Positions 10,710 through 20,951 are shown, counted from the stretch's first letter. The stretch: 64,000 bases of DNA from Agrococcus jejuensis (GCF_007679035.1 NZ_VEFR01000001.1:310001-374000); one strand, 5' to 3'. Notes: generated by a model not told the origin, from the sequence alone. Numbers and translations: made by a program.

Positions 10710-11902
10710 TTGCGCTTCCTTCCGGTGAAGTGGGGGTTCTCCCAGATGACGGTGCCGCCCTGGCCGAGGCCGACGCACATGGCCGTGAGGCCGTAGCGCA
10801 CCTCGGGGTGCTGCTCGAACTGCCGGGCGAGCTGCACCATGAGGCGCACGCCGCTCGACGCGAGCGGGTGGCCGATTGCGATCGCGCCGCCGTAGGGGTT
10901 GACGCGCGGGTCGTCGTCGTCGATGCCGAAGTGGTCGGTGAACGACAGCACCTGCACCGCGAAGGCCTCGTTGAGCTCGAACAGGCCGATGTCGTCGATC
11001 GACAGGCCGGCCTTGCGCAGCGCCTTCTCGGTGCTCGGCACGGGGCCGATGCCCATGATCTCGGGGTCGACGCCGGCGAACCCGAACGAGACCAGGCGCA
11101 TCTTCGTCTGCAGGCCCAGCTCCTTCGCGGCATCCGACGACGCGAGGATCGACATCGTCGCGCCGTCGTTGAGGCCGGATGCGTTGCCCGCGGTGACGCG
11201 ACCGAACTCGCGGAACGGCGTCTTGAGGGTGCTGAGGCCCTCCATCGTCGTCTCGGGGCGCGGCGCCTCGTCGGCGGTCGCGAGCCCCCAGCCCTCGGCC
11301 GTCTGCAGCGCGACCGGCACGAGGTCGGGGGAGATGTCGCCTGCGGCGAGGGCCGCCGCGTACTTCTGCTGGCTGCGCAGCGCGTAGCGGTCGGCGCGCT
11401 CCTTCGTGAGGTGCGGGAACCGGTCGTGGATGCGCTCGGCCGTCTTGCCCATGTTGAGGGCGTCGGCCGAGACCATGCGCTCCGCGACGAATCGCGGGTT
11501 CGGGTCGGCGTCCAGGCCCATGGGGTGACGCCCCATGTGCTCGACGCCGCCCGCGATCGCCACGTCGTAGCCGCCGAGCGCGATGCCGCCCGCGACGGCC
11601 GTCACGGCCGTCATGGCGCCCGCGCACATGCGGTCGATCGCGTAGCCGGGGACCGACTTCGGCAGCCCGGCGAGCATGCCCACCGTGCGGCCGAGCGTGA
11701 GCCCCTGGTCGCCCGTCTGGGTCGTCGCCGCGACGGCGACCTCGTCGATCCGATCGGTCGGCAGCGACGGGTTCCGCTCGAGGAGCCCGACGAGCGCCTT
11801 CACGGCGAGGTCGTCGGCCCGCGTCTGCCAGTACATGCCCTTCTCGCCCGCACGCCCGAACGGGGTGCGAACGCCGTCGACGAACACGACGTCGTGTGCC
11901 AC
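10706..11902 (-). CDS. fadA: Acetyl-CoA acyltransferase (3-ketoacyl-CoA thiolase)
   Basis: 398 residues. Thiolase that cleaves 3-ketoacyl-CoA with CoA in the last step of beta-oxidation. The nucleophile is C93 (DRMCAGAMTAV). The other active-site blocks are NEAFAVQ, GHPLASSG and the second cysteine in MCVGLGQGG. GTG 11902 is chosen because AGGAGG sits five bases upstream; upstream in-frame ATGs would bury this site. It is the first gene of an operon with the fadB-like gene (GTGA overlap) and a methyltransferase. Its own -10 box lies about 45 bases upstream. Confidence 0.95.
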   Translation of the reverse strand: MAHDVVFVDGVRTPFGRAGEKGMYWQTRADDLAVKALVGLLERNPSLPTDRIDEVAVAATTQTGDQGLTLGRTVGMLAGLPKSVPGYAIDRMCAGAMTAVTAVAGGIALGGYDVAIAGGVEHMGRHPMGLDADPNPRFVAERMVSADALNMGKTAERIHDRFPHLTKERADRYALRSQQKYAAALAAGDISPDLVPVALQTAEGWGLATADEAPRPETTMEGLSTLKTPFREFGRVTAGNASGLNDGATMSILASSDAAKELGLQTKMRLVSFGFAGVDPEIMGIGPVPSTEKALRKAGLSIDDIGLFELNEAFAVQVLSFTDHFGIDDDDPRVNPYGGAIAIGHPLASSGVRLMVQLARQFEQHPEVRYGLTAMCVGLGQGGTVIWENPHFTGRKRK

Positions 11903-11946
11903 TGAAGCCTCCTGCATGGGTGGATGCACGTCACGGTGCACGCTCG

Positions 11947-11952
11947 AGCCTA
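11947..11952 (-). promoter_or_regulatory. -10 box of the fadA operon
   Basis: TAGGCT on the minus strand, between the RNase D stop and fadA. The predicted leader is about 38 bases and contains the AGGAGG ribosome site. Confidence 0.5.
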
Positions 11953-11991
11953 GGGAGGGTCGCTGCGCCCGGGCAGGCGGTTGCGGATTCC

Positions 11992-13245
11992 CTACGAGTC
12001 GGCGTCCGACGCCTCGTCGGGCGTTTGGTCGGCCTCTACAAAAGCGGCGGCGATTCGTTGTGCGGTCGCGTCAACCTGCCACGGGCGTGCGCCGAGGGCG
12101 ACGAGCCCCTCGCCGACGGCCTGCGGCGTCGGCTCGCCGCGGAAGTCCCAGGTGAGCCTGCGCAGCGTGTCGGGCGTCAGCAGCTGCTCGTTCGGCATCG
12201 ACAGTGCGTCGGCGACCGACTGCACCGCGGCACGGGCGCGCTGCAGGCGCGCAGCGGCCTCCGGGCGCTTCTGCCTCCAGAAGCGCGGCGGCGGCGGGCC
12301 GTCGGCGGGCGTGCGCAGCACGGGCAGGTCCTCGCTCGCGCGACCGGCCTCGAGCGCGGCGAGCCAGCGGTCCATCTGCGAGCGCGACGCGCGGCCGTGG
12401 AAGCCGCTCGTCGAGCCGAGCTGCGCCTTCGTGCGCGCTCCGCTCGTGGCGGCGGCCATGAGCGCGGAGTCGGGGATGAGGCGGCCGGGCGCGCCGTCGA
12501 TCTCCTGCGCGTACGCATCCCGCGCCATCCACAGCGCCCGTGCGATCGCGAGCGTGCGGCGATCCTTCACGGCGTGCAGGCCCGAGAGGCGACGCCACGG
12601 CTCGGCGGCAGGCGGCTTCGGCAGCCGCGTGCGCGCCGCCTCGAACTCCTGGCGTGCGATCTCGGCCTTGCCCTGGGCCTCGAGGTCGGCAGCCATGGCG
12701 TCGCGCAGGTCGACGATGAGCTCGACGTCGAGCGCCGCGTAGGCGAGCAGGGCGGGCTCGATCGGCCGCCGCGACCAGTCGGACGCTGCATGCTCCTTCG
12801 CGAGCCGGATGCCGAGCAGGCGCTCGACGACCGCGGCGAGGCCCACGCGCTCGTAGCCCGCGAGGCGCGCGCCGAGCTCGGTGTCGAAGAGCGAGCCGGG
12901 CTCGAGGCCCAGCTCGCGCAGGCACGGGAGGTCCTGCGAGGCGGCGTGGAGGATCCACTCCTCGTCACCGATCGCATCCTGCAGCTCCGACCACGCCGCG
13001 ATGCCGATCGGGTCGAGCAGCACGGTGCCCGAGCCGCGGCGATACAGCTGCACGAGGTACGCGCGAGACGAGTAGCGGAAGCCGTTGGCGCGCTCGGCGT
13101 CGACGCCGATCGGGCCCGTGCCGGCCCGCAGTCGCTCGATGGCGGCGCGCAGCCCCGCGTCGTCGACGACGGTCTCGAGCGGCCCGACGGGCACGGCGTC
13201 GACGAGCTCCGGCTGGGGTGCGTCGGTCTGCTGGGCGTCGGTCAC
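11992..13245 (-). CDS. rnd: Ribonuclease D (DEDD exonuclease with HRDC domain)
   Basis: 417 residues. The 3'-5' exonuclease core has the DEDDy residues D49 and E51 (VDAERANGF), D105 (ASQDLPCL) and D173 with Y169 (YAALD). An HRDC nucleic-acid binding domain follows at about 215-300. The family trims tRNA and other structured RNA 3' ends. GTG 13245 overlaps the DUF3000 stop (GTGA), with GGAGG eight bases upstream. The Asp-Ala-Glu-Arg form of the first motif differs from the enterobacterial DTEF, as in other actinobacterial members. The DUF3000-rnd pairing is typical of actinobacteria. Confidence 0.93.
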   Translation of the reverse strand: MTDAQQTDAPQPELVDAVPVGPLETVVDDAGLRAAIERLRAGTGPIGVDAERANGFRYSSRAYLVQLYRRGSGTVLLDPIGIAAWSELQDAIGDEEWILHAASQDLPCLRELGLEPGSLFDTELGARLAGYERVGLAAVVERLLGIRLAKEHAASDWSRRPIEPALLAYAALDVELIVDLRDAMAADLEAQGKAEIARQEFEAARTRLPKPPAAEPWRRLSGLHAVKDRRTLAIARALWMARDAYAQEIDGAPGRLIPDSALMAAATSGARTKAQLGSTSGFHGRASRSQMDRWLAALEAGRASEDLPVLRTPADGPPPPRFWRQKRPEAAARLQRARAAVQSVADALSMPNEQLLTPDTLRRLTWDFRGEPTPQAVGEGLVALGARPWQVDATAQRIAAAFVEADQTPDEASDADS

Positions 13246-13832
13246 CGCTGGAGCCTCCGTGCGTCGAGGCTGATGGCGCCGGGCTGCAGCGGCATGCCGG
13301 CGGAGGCGCAGACGAGGTCGCACCACGCGGCGAGGTGCCGCTCGATGTCGTGCGAGGTCGGCGTCCACGACGCGCGCAGCTCGAGCTGGGCGCCCTCGCC
13401 CTGCTCGGCGAGCTCGCCGAACCCGGTCGACAGCACGCGCGTGGCCGTGCCCGACGCGGAGTGGTAGCCGGCGTCGCGCTGGTCGAGCGCCTCGAGCAGC
13501 CACGACCACGTGACCTCGGGCAGCATGGGATCGGGCGCGATGTCGAGATCCTGCGTCGCCTGCGTGAAGGTGACGACGCGGAACGCGCCGCCCCACGCCT
13601 CGGGCTCCTCGGGGTCGTGCATGAGGATGAACCGGCCGGTGCCGCGGTCGGAGTCGCGGCCGTGCTCGGGGGATCCGACGTCGGCGGCGACCGCGTACGA
13701 CCAGGGCGCGATGCGCCCGGGAGCGGGGATCTCGCGCACCGTGAGCTCGGCGCGCGTGTCGGCGCTGCGCATCCGCTCGACGGCGGCGAGGAAGATCGCC
13801 GGCGCCTCGGCCGACTCCGAGCCTGTGTCCAC
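13242..13832 (-). CDS. DUF3000 family protein
   Basis: 196 residues matching the DUF3000 family of actinobacteria (recognised from the GRIAPWSYAVAADV, MHDPEEPEAWGG and EVTWSWLLEAL blocks). There is no signal peptide, membrane helix or catalytic motif. Function unknown. It lies directly before rnd with a GTGA overlap, so the two are co-translated. GTG 13832 lies six bases after a TAGTCT -10 box, predicting a leaderless mRNA. This promoter overlaps that of the divergent hydrolase gene. Confidence 0.88.
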   Translation of the reverse strand: MDTGSESAEAPAIFLAAVERMRSADTRAELTVREIPAPGRIAPWSYAVAADVGSPEHGRDSDRGTGRFILMHDPEEPEAWGGAFRVVTFTQATQDLDIAPDPMLPEVTWSWLLEALDQRDAGYHSASGTATRVLSTGFGELAEQGEGAQLELRASWTPTSHDIERHLAAWCDLVCASAGMPLQPGAISLDARRLQR

Positions 13833-13854
13833 GTCGAAAGACTAGGCTGACGCC
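13833..13854. promoter_or_regulatory. Overlapping divergent leaderless promoters
   Basis: Only 22 bases separate the two GTG start codons. On the minus strand TAGTCT (13839-13844) is followed by six bases and then GTG at 13832. On the plus strand TAGGCT (13843-13848) is followed by six bases and then GTG at 13855. The two -10 boxes share two base pairs. Both genes are predicted to be transcribed from the first base of their start codon. Confidence 0.7.
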
Positions 13855-14994
13855 GTGAGCAGACCAGCGAGGCGCGCCGCAGCCCTCGCCGCCGTCGGCC
13901 TCGCCGCGGGAGCGGCGATCGTGACGGGTCTCTCGGCCGTGCTGGCCCGCACGCTCATCACGCCGCCGAGGCACAAGGACGACGTCGAGATCGTCTCCAT
14001 CGGGCCCGAGGGCATCCGTCTCCTGCGCACGCCCGACACCGAGCTGCCCGGCCGCTACGCCCTCTGGATCGGCGATCGCCTCGTGCGCATCGGCGAGATC
14101 GTCGACGAGGACGAGACGACGGTGCTGCGCGAGATCACCGGCAAGGGCCGCGTGCGCGTCGGCGGCCGCGCGAGCGCCCGCTTCTCGGGCTACCACCTGT
14201 ACCGGCCGCGCGATCTCGAGCTGCCGTTCCGGTCGGTCATCGTCGACACCGAGCTCGGGCCGGCGCCGGCGTGGATCGTCGGCGACGAGTCGTCGCCGAC
14301 GTGGTGCATCCAGGTGCACGGTCGCGGCGTCAACCGGCGCGAGCCGCTGCGTGCCGTGCCGATCCTCGCCGAGCGCGGCATCCCCTCGATGTGCGTCGCG
14401 TACCGCAACGACGGCGAGGCGCCCAGCACCGCCGACGGCACGTATCGCCTCGGGCTCGACGAGTGGCGCGACGTCGACGCGGCGATCGACGTGGCGGTCG
14501 CGGCGGGCGCCGAGCGCATCCTGCTCATGGGCTGGTCGATGGGCGGGCAGATCGTGCTGCAGCTCGCCCGCCGCTCGCGGCATCGCCGCCGCATCGTCGG
14601 CATCCTGCTCGACTCGCCCGTCGTGTCCTGGGGCCCGACGCTGCTCTTCCACACGCGGCTCGCCCGCGTGCCCGTCGCGCTCGTGCACACCGCGACCGCG
14701 CTGCTCGAGTCGCCGGCGGCGCGCCTCGCGGGCGGCGACGCGCTGGACTTCGGCGAGCTCGACGGCATCGCCTACGCCGACTCGTACGCCGTGCCGATCC
14801 TGCTGCAGCACTCGGCCGACGACGGCTTCGTGCCGCCGGACGCGTCGCGCGCGTTCGCCGAGGCGCGGCCCGACATCGTCGAGTACCACGAGTGGCACGG
14901 CGCGAAGCACTGCAAGCTGTGGAACCTCGACGAGCCGCGCTACCGCGAGATCGTGCACGGCTGGCTCGACCGCACGGGACTCGTGCGGGGCTAG
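13855..14994 (+). CDS. Alpha/beta hydrolase, membrane-anchored
   Basis: 379 residues. An N-terminal hydrophobic helix (about 8-32) probably anchors or exports the protein. The alpha/beta-hydrolase domain has an HGRG oxyanion region, the nucleophile elbow GWSMGG with S228, a probable acid at D322 or D323 (SADDGF) and H352 (GAKHC). Substrate unknown; the family includes esterases and acyl-peptidases. The gene is divergent from DUF3000, and its last bases overlap the convergent sufE-like gene. Translation probably begins at the transcript 5' end. Confidence 0.85.
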   Translation: MSRPARRAAALAAVGLAAGAAIVTGLSAVLARTLITPPRHKDDVEIVSIGPEGIRLLRTPDTELPGRYALWIGDRLVRIGEIVDEDETTVLREITGKGRVRVGGRASARFSGYHLYRPRDLELPFRSVIVDTELGPAPAWIVGDESSPTWCIQVHGRGVNRREPLRAVPILAERGIPSMCVAYRNDGEAPSTADGTYRLGLDEWRDVDAAIDVAVAAGAERILLMGWSMGGQIVLQLARRSRHRRRIVGILLDSPVVSWGPTLLFHTRLARVPVALVHTATALLESPAARLAGGDALDFGELDGIAYADSYAVPILLQHSADDGFVPPDASRAFAEARPDIVEYHEWHGAKHCKLWNLDEPRYREIVHGWLDRTGLVRG

Positions 14995-15422
14995 TCCCCG
15001 GCGGTCCGTTCGCGGATCTGCCGCTGGATGCGGCCGAGCATGCCCGACATGCCGCGCAGCCGCAGCGGCGAGACCGCCCGCTCGAGGCCGAGCATCGACG
15101 ACAGGTCGGCGGGCACCGCGAGCGCCTCGTCGGGGGTGGCGCCGTCGAGGCCGCGCACGAGGATCGACGCGAAGCCGCGCGTCGTCGGCGCCTCCTCCGG
15201 GGCCGTCGCGTGCACGTGCACGACGCCGCCGTCGACCTCGACGAAGAGGAAGACGGGGGACTGGCACTCGAGGACGCGCTCGAGCAGGTCGGGATGGTCG
15301 GCGTAGCGCGCGGGGAGCGCCAGCAGCGCGTCCGCGTGGTCGAGCAGCAGCATGAGCCTGTCCTGCTCGCCGACGGCGGCGAAGTCGTCGACGAACTCCT
15401 GCAGCACGGGGGTGAGGCTCAT
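14991..15422 (-). CDS. sufE: SufE family sulfur-acceptor protein
   Basis: 143 residues. SufE accepts sulfane sulfur from a cysteine desulfurase on a conserved cysteine for Fe-S cluster assembly. The expected acceptor is C53 in [10 protein letters not shown] second conserved block ([16 protein letters not shown]) lies in the C-terminal third. The start overlaps the stop of the upstream rhodanese (ATGA). This pairing with a sulfurtransferase suggests sulfur-transfer chemistry. No suf operon genes are nearby, so the partner desulfurase is not known. Confidence 0.92.
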   Translation of the reverse strand: MSLTPVLQEFVDDFAAVGEQDRLMLLLDHADALLALPARYADHPDLLERVLECQSPVFLFVEVDGGVVHVHATAPEEAPTTRGFASILVRGLDGATPDEALAVPADLSSMLGLERAVSPLRLRGMSGMLGRIQRQIRERTAGD

Positions 15423-16318
15423 CGCGCGGGCGCCTCGCCCGGCTCGGCGCCGATCGCGATCGGCACGCGCACGAGCGAGCCCCACTCGGTCCACGAGCCG
15501 TCGTAGTTGCGCACGCTGGGGTAGCCCAGCAGGTGCGTCAGCACGAACCACGTGTGGCTCGAGCGCTCGCCGATGCGGCAGTACGCCACGACGTCGTCGG
15601 CGTCGCCGAGGCCCGCGTCGTCGCGGTAGATGGCCTCGAGCTCGGCACGGGAGCGGAACGTGCCGTCCTCGCGCACGGCCTTGCCCCACGGCACGTTCGC
15701 CGCCGTCGGGATGTGACCGGCGCGCAGCGCGCCCTCCTCGGGGTAGGCGGGCGCCGTCGTGCGCTCGCCCGAGTACTCCTCGGGGCTGCGCACGTCGACG
15801 AGCGGCTTGCCGATGTGGGCGAGCACGTCGTCGCGGAAGGCGCGCAGCGTCGTGTCGTCGCGCTCGACGACGGGGTAGTCGGTCGCGGGCCGCTGCGTCG
15901 CATCCCGCGTCATCTCCCGACCCTCGGCGACCCAGAGGTCGCGGCCGCCGTCGAGGATGCGCGTGTCGTGGTGGCCGTAGAGCGCGAGCACCCACAGCGC
16001 GTACGTCGCCCACCAGTTCGACTTGTCGCCGTACAGCACGATGGTGTCGTCGCGGCCGATGCCCTTGCGGCGCATGAGCTCGGCGAACGCCTCGGGGGAG
16101 AGGTAGTCGCGCGTCACGGGGTCGTTGAGGTCGGTGTGCCAGTCGAGCTTCACGGCGCCGGGGATGTGGCCCGTCTCGTACAGCAGCACGTCCTCGTCGG
16201 ACTCCACGACCACGAGGCCGGCGTCGCCGCGGTGCTCCGCGAGCCACGCGGTCGACACGAGCCGCTCGGGGTGGGCGAACTCGGCGAACTGCGCCTCGGT
16301 CTCGGTCGTGCTCGGCAT
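15419..16318 (-). CDS. sseA: Sulfurtransferase (two-domain rhodanese)
   Basis: 299 residues with tandem rhodanese domains. The N-terminal one (about 18-135) lacks a catalytic cysteine. The C-terminal one (about 160-290) carries C247 in the CRIGER active-site loop typical of thiosulfate sulfurtransferases. GAGGAG lies upstream of ATG 16318. It is cotranscribed with sufE through an ATGA overlap. It is divergent from zapE, and a 14-bp palindrome lies in the space between them. Thiosulfate is the likely donor by family; this is not proven by the sequence. Confidence 0.92.
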   Translation of the reverse strand: MPSTTETEAQFAEFAHPERLVSTAWLAEHRGDAGLVVVESDEDVLLYETGHIPGAVKLDWHTDLNDPVTRDYLSPEAFAELMRRKGIGRDDTIVLYGDKSNWWATYALWVLALYGHHDTRILDGGRDLWVAEGREMTRDATQRPATDYPVVERDDTTLRAFRDDVLAHIGKPLVDVRSPEEYSGERTTAPAYPEEGALRAGHIPTAANVPWGKAVREDGTFRSRAELEAIYRDDAGLGDADDVVAYCRIGERSSHTWFVLTHLLGYPSVRNYDGSWTEWGSLVRVPIAIGAEPGEAPAR

Positions 16319-16368
16319 CGCTCTCGACTCCTCATCCGGCCGCGCCGATCGGCGCACGGCCACTCGTC

Positions 16369-16374
16369 TACCCT
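16369..16374 (+). promoter_or_regulatory. Candidate zapE -10 box
   Basis: TACCCT fits TANNNT and lies in the divergent intergenic region about 85 bases before the zapE start. No clear -35 is seen, so this is tentative. Confidence 0.3.
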
Positions 16375-16458
16375 GGAACGCGGCGACGACGCCGATTCTT
16401 CCACCCGTACGCCCGGCCCCGTGCCGGGTGCGCATCCCTTCGTTCGGAGCCTCCCGAC

Positions 16459-17463
16459 GTGCCCACGCTCACGCGCATCGCAGACCGCCAGCCCACCACC
16501 GACGCCGCGCGCATCGTCGCGAACCTCCGGCCGCCGCGCCAGTTCGACGGCGCGACGTTCGAGTCGTACGTGACCGACCCCTCGCATCCCTCGCAGGCCC
16601 ACGCGGTCGAGCGGATGCAGGAGCTCGCGACCATCTGGCGCGGCGGCGGGCGCAAGGGCCTGTTCCGCAAGGCGCCGCAGGTGAAGCCCGGCATCTACCT
16701 CGACGGCGGCTTCGGCGTGGGCAAGACGCACCTGCTCGCGTCGCTGTGGAAGACGATGTCCGGCACGAAGCACTTCGGCACCTTCATCGAGTACACGGCG
16801 CTCGTCGGCGCGCTCGGCTACCAGGGCGCGGTGCAGGCGCTCTCGGGATCGACGATCGTCTGCATCGACGAGTTCGAGCTCGACGACCCGGGCGACACCA
16901 TGGTCATGACGCGCCTGCTGGGCGAGCTCGTCGCGGGCGGCACGAAGATCGCGGCGACGAGCAACACGCCGCCGAACGCGCTCGGCGACGGTCGCTTCGC
17001 GGCCAAGGACTTCCTGCGCGAGATCCAGGCGATCGCCGACCGCTTCGAGATCATGCGCATCGACGGCGACGACTACCGCCAGCGCGACGTCTCGGGCGAG
17101 GCGCCGGTGGTCGACGACGACGCCGTGGAGTCGACGCTCGCAGAGCGCGGCGAGTCGGTGGCGCTCGACGACTTCGACGAGCTCGTCGCGCACCTCGCCT
17201 CCGTGCACCCGTCGCGCTACGTCGACCTCGTCGCGGGCCTCGACGCCGTCGGCTGGCACGGCGTGCGCACGCTCACCGACCAGAGCCAGGCGCTGCGGCT
17301 CGTGGCGCTCGTCGATCGCCTCTACGACGCGCAGGTGCAGATCGTCGCGTCGGGCGTGCCGCTGAACCACGTCTTCTCGGAGGACATGCTCGGTGGCGGC
17401 TACCGCAAGAAGTACCTGCGCGCGATCTCGCGCCTCATCGCGCTCACGACCGGCCAGGCGTAG
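16459..17463 (+). CDS. zapE: Cell division protein ZapE (AFG1-like ATPase)
   Basis: 334 residues. AFG1/ZapE-type P-loop ATPase with Walker [10 protein letters not shown] (83-91) and Walker B VCIDEFEL (134-141). A sensor-like ATSNTPPN motif follows. In Escherichia coli ZapE associates with the Z-ring under stress; the actinobacterial role is less clear. GTG 16459 follows a weak GGAG. It ends 10 bases before the convergent nhaA gene, and no clear terminator is visible between them. Confidence 0.9.
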   Translation: MPTLTRIADRQPTTDAARIVANLRPPRQFDGATFESYVTDPSHPSQAHAVERMQELATIWRGGGRKGLFRKAPQVKPGIYLDGGFGVGKTHLLASLWKTMSGTKHFGTFIEYTALVGALGYQGAVQALSGSTIVCIDEFELDDPGDTMVMTRLLGELVAGGTKIAATSNTPPNALGDGRFAAKDFLREIQAIADRFEIMRIDGDDYRQRDVSGEAPVVDDDAVESTLAERGESVALDDFDELVAHLASVHPSRYVDLVAGLDAVGWHGVRTLTDQSQALRLVALVDRLYDAQVQIVASGVPLNHVFSEDMLGGGYRKKYLRAISRLIALTTGQA

Positions 17464-17473
17464 CCGCGAGGCG

Positions 17474-18679
<1,206 letters not shown>

Positions 18680-18740
18680 CCAACCAGCGCCGCGGCATCC
18701 CCTTGCGCCGAAACATCCCCGCAACATCGCGGCGGGTTTC

Positions 18741-18756
18741 GTTACGTCGCGGAAAC
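18741..18756 (+). promoter_or_regulatory. GlnR-like operator upstream of amtB
   Basis: GTTAC, six bases, then GAAAC exactly matches the actinobacterial GlnR half-site pair (GTNAC-N6-GAAAC). It lies about 80 bases before amtB. A related GAAAC-N6-GCAAC pair sits at 18710-18725. GlnR control of ammonium transport is established in Streptomyces and mycobacteria; here it is inferred from the box. Confidence 0.65.
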
Positions 18757-18837
18757 ACGCCGCGCGGGCTGCCGAAATGACGTTCGCTCAGGCTGAGCAG
18801 CAATCCCTGACCGGAACACCCCCAAGGAGTCCATTCC

Positions 18838-20064
18838 ATGGATGCAGGAAGCATCGCCTTCGGCGTCGCAGCCACAGCCCTCGTGCTGTTCATGACGCCC
18901 GGCCTCGCGTTCTTCTACGGCGGCCTCGTCCGCGCGAAGAGCGTCATCAGCATGATGATGATGTCGTTCGGATCCCTCGGCCTCATCGGCGTGCTGTGGA
19001 TCCTCTACGGCTACAACATGTCGGCCGTCGACAGCCCCTTCGCCTTCGCGGGCAACCCCTTCTCCGACTTCGGCCTCTCCGGGCTCGCAGCCGGGGAGAC
19101 CGCGAACACCGACTTCGTCGGCGTCGCGTACGGCTCGACCTTCGCCATCATCACGGTCGCGCTCATCTCGGGTGCCATCGCCGACCGCGCCAAGTTCGGT
19201 GCGTGGATGCTCTTCGCGGGCGTCTTCGCGACGCTCGGCTACTTCCCGATCGCGGCATGGGTGTGGGGCGGCGGCTGGATCTACAGCCTCGGCGACATGA
19301 TGGGCCTCCCGAGCGTCATCGACTACGCAGGCGGCACCGCCGTGCACATCAACGCAGGCGCGGCAGCACTCGCCCTCGCGTTCGTGCTCGGCAAGCGCGT
19401 CGGCTTCGCCAAGGGCTCGCACAAGCCGCACAACGTGCCGTTCGTGCTCCTGGGCGCCGCGATCCTGTGGTTCGGCTGGTTCGGCTTCAACGTCGGCGCC
19501 GAGTGGCTCAACGAGATGGGCAACGCCGGCCTCATCACGATCAACACGATCGGTGCGACCGCGGCCGCCGTGCTCGCATGGCTCGTCGTCGAGAAGATCA
19601 AGGACGGCAAGCCCACCGCCGTCGGCGCCGCATCGGGTGCCGTCGCCGGTCTCGTGGCGATCACGCCGGCCTGCGCGAACCTCACGCCCGGCTGGGCCCT
19701 CGTGCTCGGCGTCGTCGCCGGTGCGGTCTGCGCCATCGCGATCGAGCTGAAGTTCAAGCTCGGCTTCGACGACTCGCTCGACGTCGTGGGCATCCACCTC
19801 GTCGGCGGCCTCATCGGCACGCTCTACCTCGGCTTCTTCGCGACCGACACGGGCCTGTTCCTTGGTGGCGGCGGCGGCCAGCTCCTCGTGCAGCTCATCG
19901 CCGCGCTCGGTGCCATGGTCTACGCGTTCATCGTGGCCTTCGTGGTCGGCTTCGCGATCGAGAAGACCATCGGCTTCCGCGTGAAGTCGGAGGACGAGCT
20001 CGCCGGCGTGGACTCGATCGTCCACGGCGAGGACGCGTACGCGTACGAGATCGAGAAGGTCTGA
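18838..20064 (+). CDS. amtB: Ammonium transporter
   Basis: 408 residues with 11 predicted helices. The start (FMTPGLAFFYGGLVR), the HINAGAAALALA block and GWFGFNVGAEW mark the Amt/MEP/Rh family, which conducts NH4+/NH3 across the cytoplasmic membrane. AAGGAG lies nine bases before the ATG. In many actinobacteria amtB is followed by glnK and glnD. Here a strong terminator follows at once, so it stands alone. A GlnR-like box upstream predicts induction under nitrogen limitation. Confidence 0.96.
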   Translation: MDAGSIAFGVAATALVLFMTPGLAFFYGGLVRAKSVISMMMMSFGSLGLIGVLWILYGYNMSAVDSPFAFAGNPFSDFGLSGLAAGETANTDFVGVAYGSTFAIITVALISGAIADRAKFGAWMLFAGVFATLGYFPIAAWVWGGGWIYSLGDMMGLPSVIDYAGGTAVHINAGAAALALAFVLGKRVGFAKGSHKPHNVPFVLLGAAILWFGWFGFNVGAEWLNEMGNAGLITINTIGATAAAVLAWLVVEKIKDGKPTAVGAASGAVAGLVAITPACANLTPGWALVLGVVAGAVCAIAIELKFKLGFDDSLDVVGIHLVGGLIGTLYLGFFATDTGLFLGGGGGQLLVQLIAALGAMVYAFIVAFVVGFAIEKTIGFRVKSEDELAGVDSIVHGEDAYAYEIEKV

Positions 20065-20093
20065 TCGCCCAGCCGATCGCCTGACGCGCAGGA

Positions 20094-20121
20094 GGGCCCG
20101 GATCCCGAGGGATCCGGGCCC
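20094..20121 (+). terminator. Terminator after amtB
   Basis: Perfect 12-bp stem GGGCCCGGATCC with a four-base CGAG loop, followed by TTCC. It may also serve the convergent gene ending at 20150. Confidence 0.85.
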
Positions 20122-20149
20122 TTCCGCTCGCGGCGTCCGCCGCGCCGCC

Positions 20150-20737
20150 TCAGTCGCGCGGCGGCGCGTCGGGATGCGCGGAGTCGAGCCCCAGCGTGCG
20201 CAGCTCGTCGTGCAGCGCCGCGAGGCGCTCGTCGCGATCGGGGTCGACGACGTCGGGGGCGACGTCGAGGATGCGCAGCGCGGAGTCGAACATGTCGTCC
20301 ATCGCGCTGCGGCGCGCGGCGCGCACGAGGTCACGCACGACCTGCTCGTCGGCGACGCGCTCCTCGAGCCGCTCGACGAGCAGCGCGGCGATGCGTGCAC
20401 GGCGCTCGAGGGGTGCGACGTCGCGGCGGCGGAAGTCGGCGCTGTGCAGCGCGTGGCCGTGCCTGCGCGCGGCCTGCTCGCGCGTGCGGTCGATGAAGTC
20501 GATGGCCGCGCGCTGCTCGGCGACGATCGCCGCAGCGTCCTCGCGCACGCCGGCGACGACGGCGTCCTCGTCGAAGTCGTCGCGGTCGCGCAGCGCCTCG
20601 AGCACGATGCGGTTGCGGGTCGACAGGCGCAGGCCCGTCATGACGATGAGGAGACCCTCGTCGACCTGGGGGCCGAGCTCGTCGTCGGTGGGCGGGGGAG
20701 CGGGCTCCTCGCGGCGGCGACGGAACGGCCAGACCAC
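20150..20737 (-). CDS. Conserved hypothetical protein (WPFRRRR start)
   Basis: 195 residues from GTG 20737, which follows a GGGAGGGGG ribosome site. A longer form of 211 residues from GTG 20785 is possible, since a TAGGCT -10 box ends five bases before it. The protein is soluble, highly charged and mostly helical. It begins with Trp-Pro-Phe and an Arg cluster. I do not recognise a domain, and there is no membrane helix or signal peptide. It ends facing amtB and is separated from the tRNA genes upstream by a terminator. Confidence 0.65.
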   Translation of the reverse strand: MVWPFRRRREEPAPPPTDDELGPQVDEGLLIVMTGLRLSTRNRIVLEALRDRDDFDEDAVVAGVREDAAAIVAEQRAAIDFIDRTREQAARRHGHALHSADFRRRDVAPLERRARIAALLVERLEERVADEQVVRDLVRAARRSAMDDMFDSALRILDVAPDVVDPDRDERLAALHDELRTLGLDSAHPDAPPRD

Positions 20738-20842
20738 GCCGACCCCCTCCCGCGTACGCCGCGCCCGCTGCGGGTCGCGCTCCACGTCCGAGCCTACGGC
20801 GCGGCGAGCGATGGCCGACGCGATTGGCGCGGGAACGACGAA

Positions 20843-20868
20843 GGCCCCGGTCCGTGGGGACCGGGGCC
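20843..20868 (-). terminator. Terminator after tRNA-Val(CAC)
   Basis: An 11-bp perfect stem GGCCCCGGTCC with a four-base loop, followed on the minus strand by TTCGTCGTTC. It lies just past the 3' end of the minus-strand valine tRNA. It is nearly identical to the terminator after the other valine tRNA. Confidence 0.75.
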
Positions 20869-20875
20869 TCGTGCG

Positions 20876-20951
20876 TGGTGGGCGATACCAGACTCGAACT
20901 GATGACCTCTTCCGTGTGAAGGAAGCGCGCTACCAACTGCGCCAATCGCCC
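20876..20951 (-). tRNA. tRNA-Val (CAC)
   Basis: Cloverleaf with acceptor stem GGGCGAT/ATCGCCC, anticodon arm CTTCC-TTCACAC-GGAAG (anticodon CAC, reads GUG), and a TTCGAGT T-loop. CCA is encoded (20876-20878). It is nearly identical to tRNA-Val(GAC) at 21395 on the other strand. Confidence 0.95.

Noticed and set aside
6705..10796. 1363-codon plus-strand frame
   Set aside because: It runs through nnrD out of frame and antisense to the methyltransferase and fadB; no domain.
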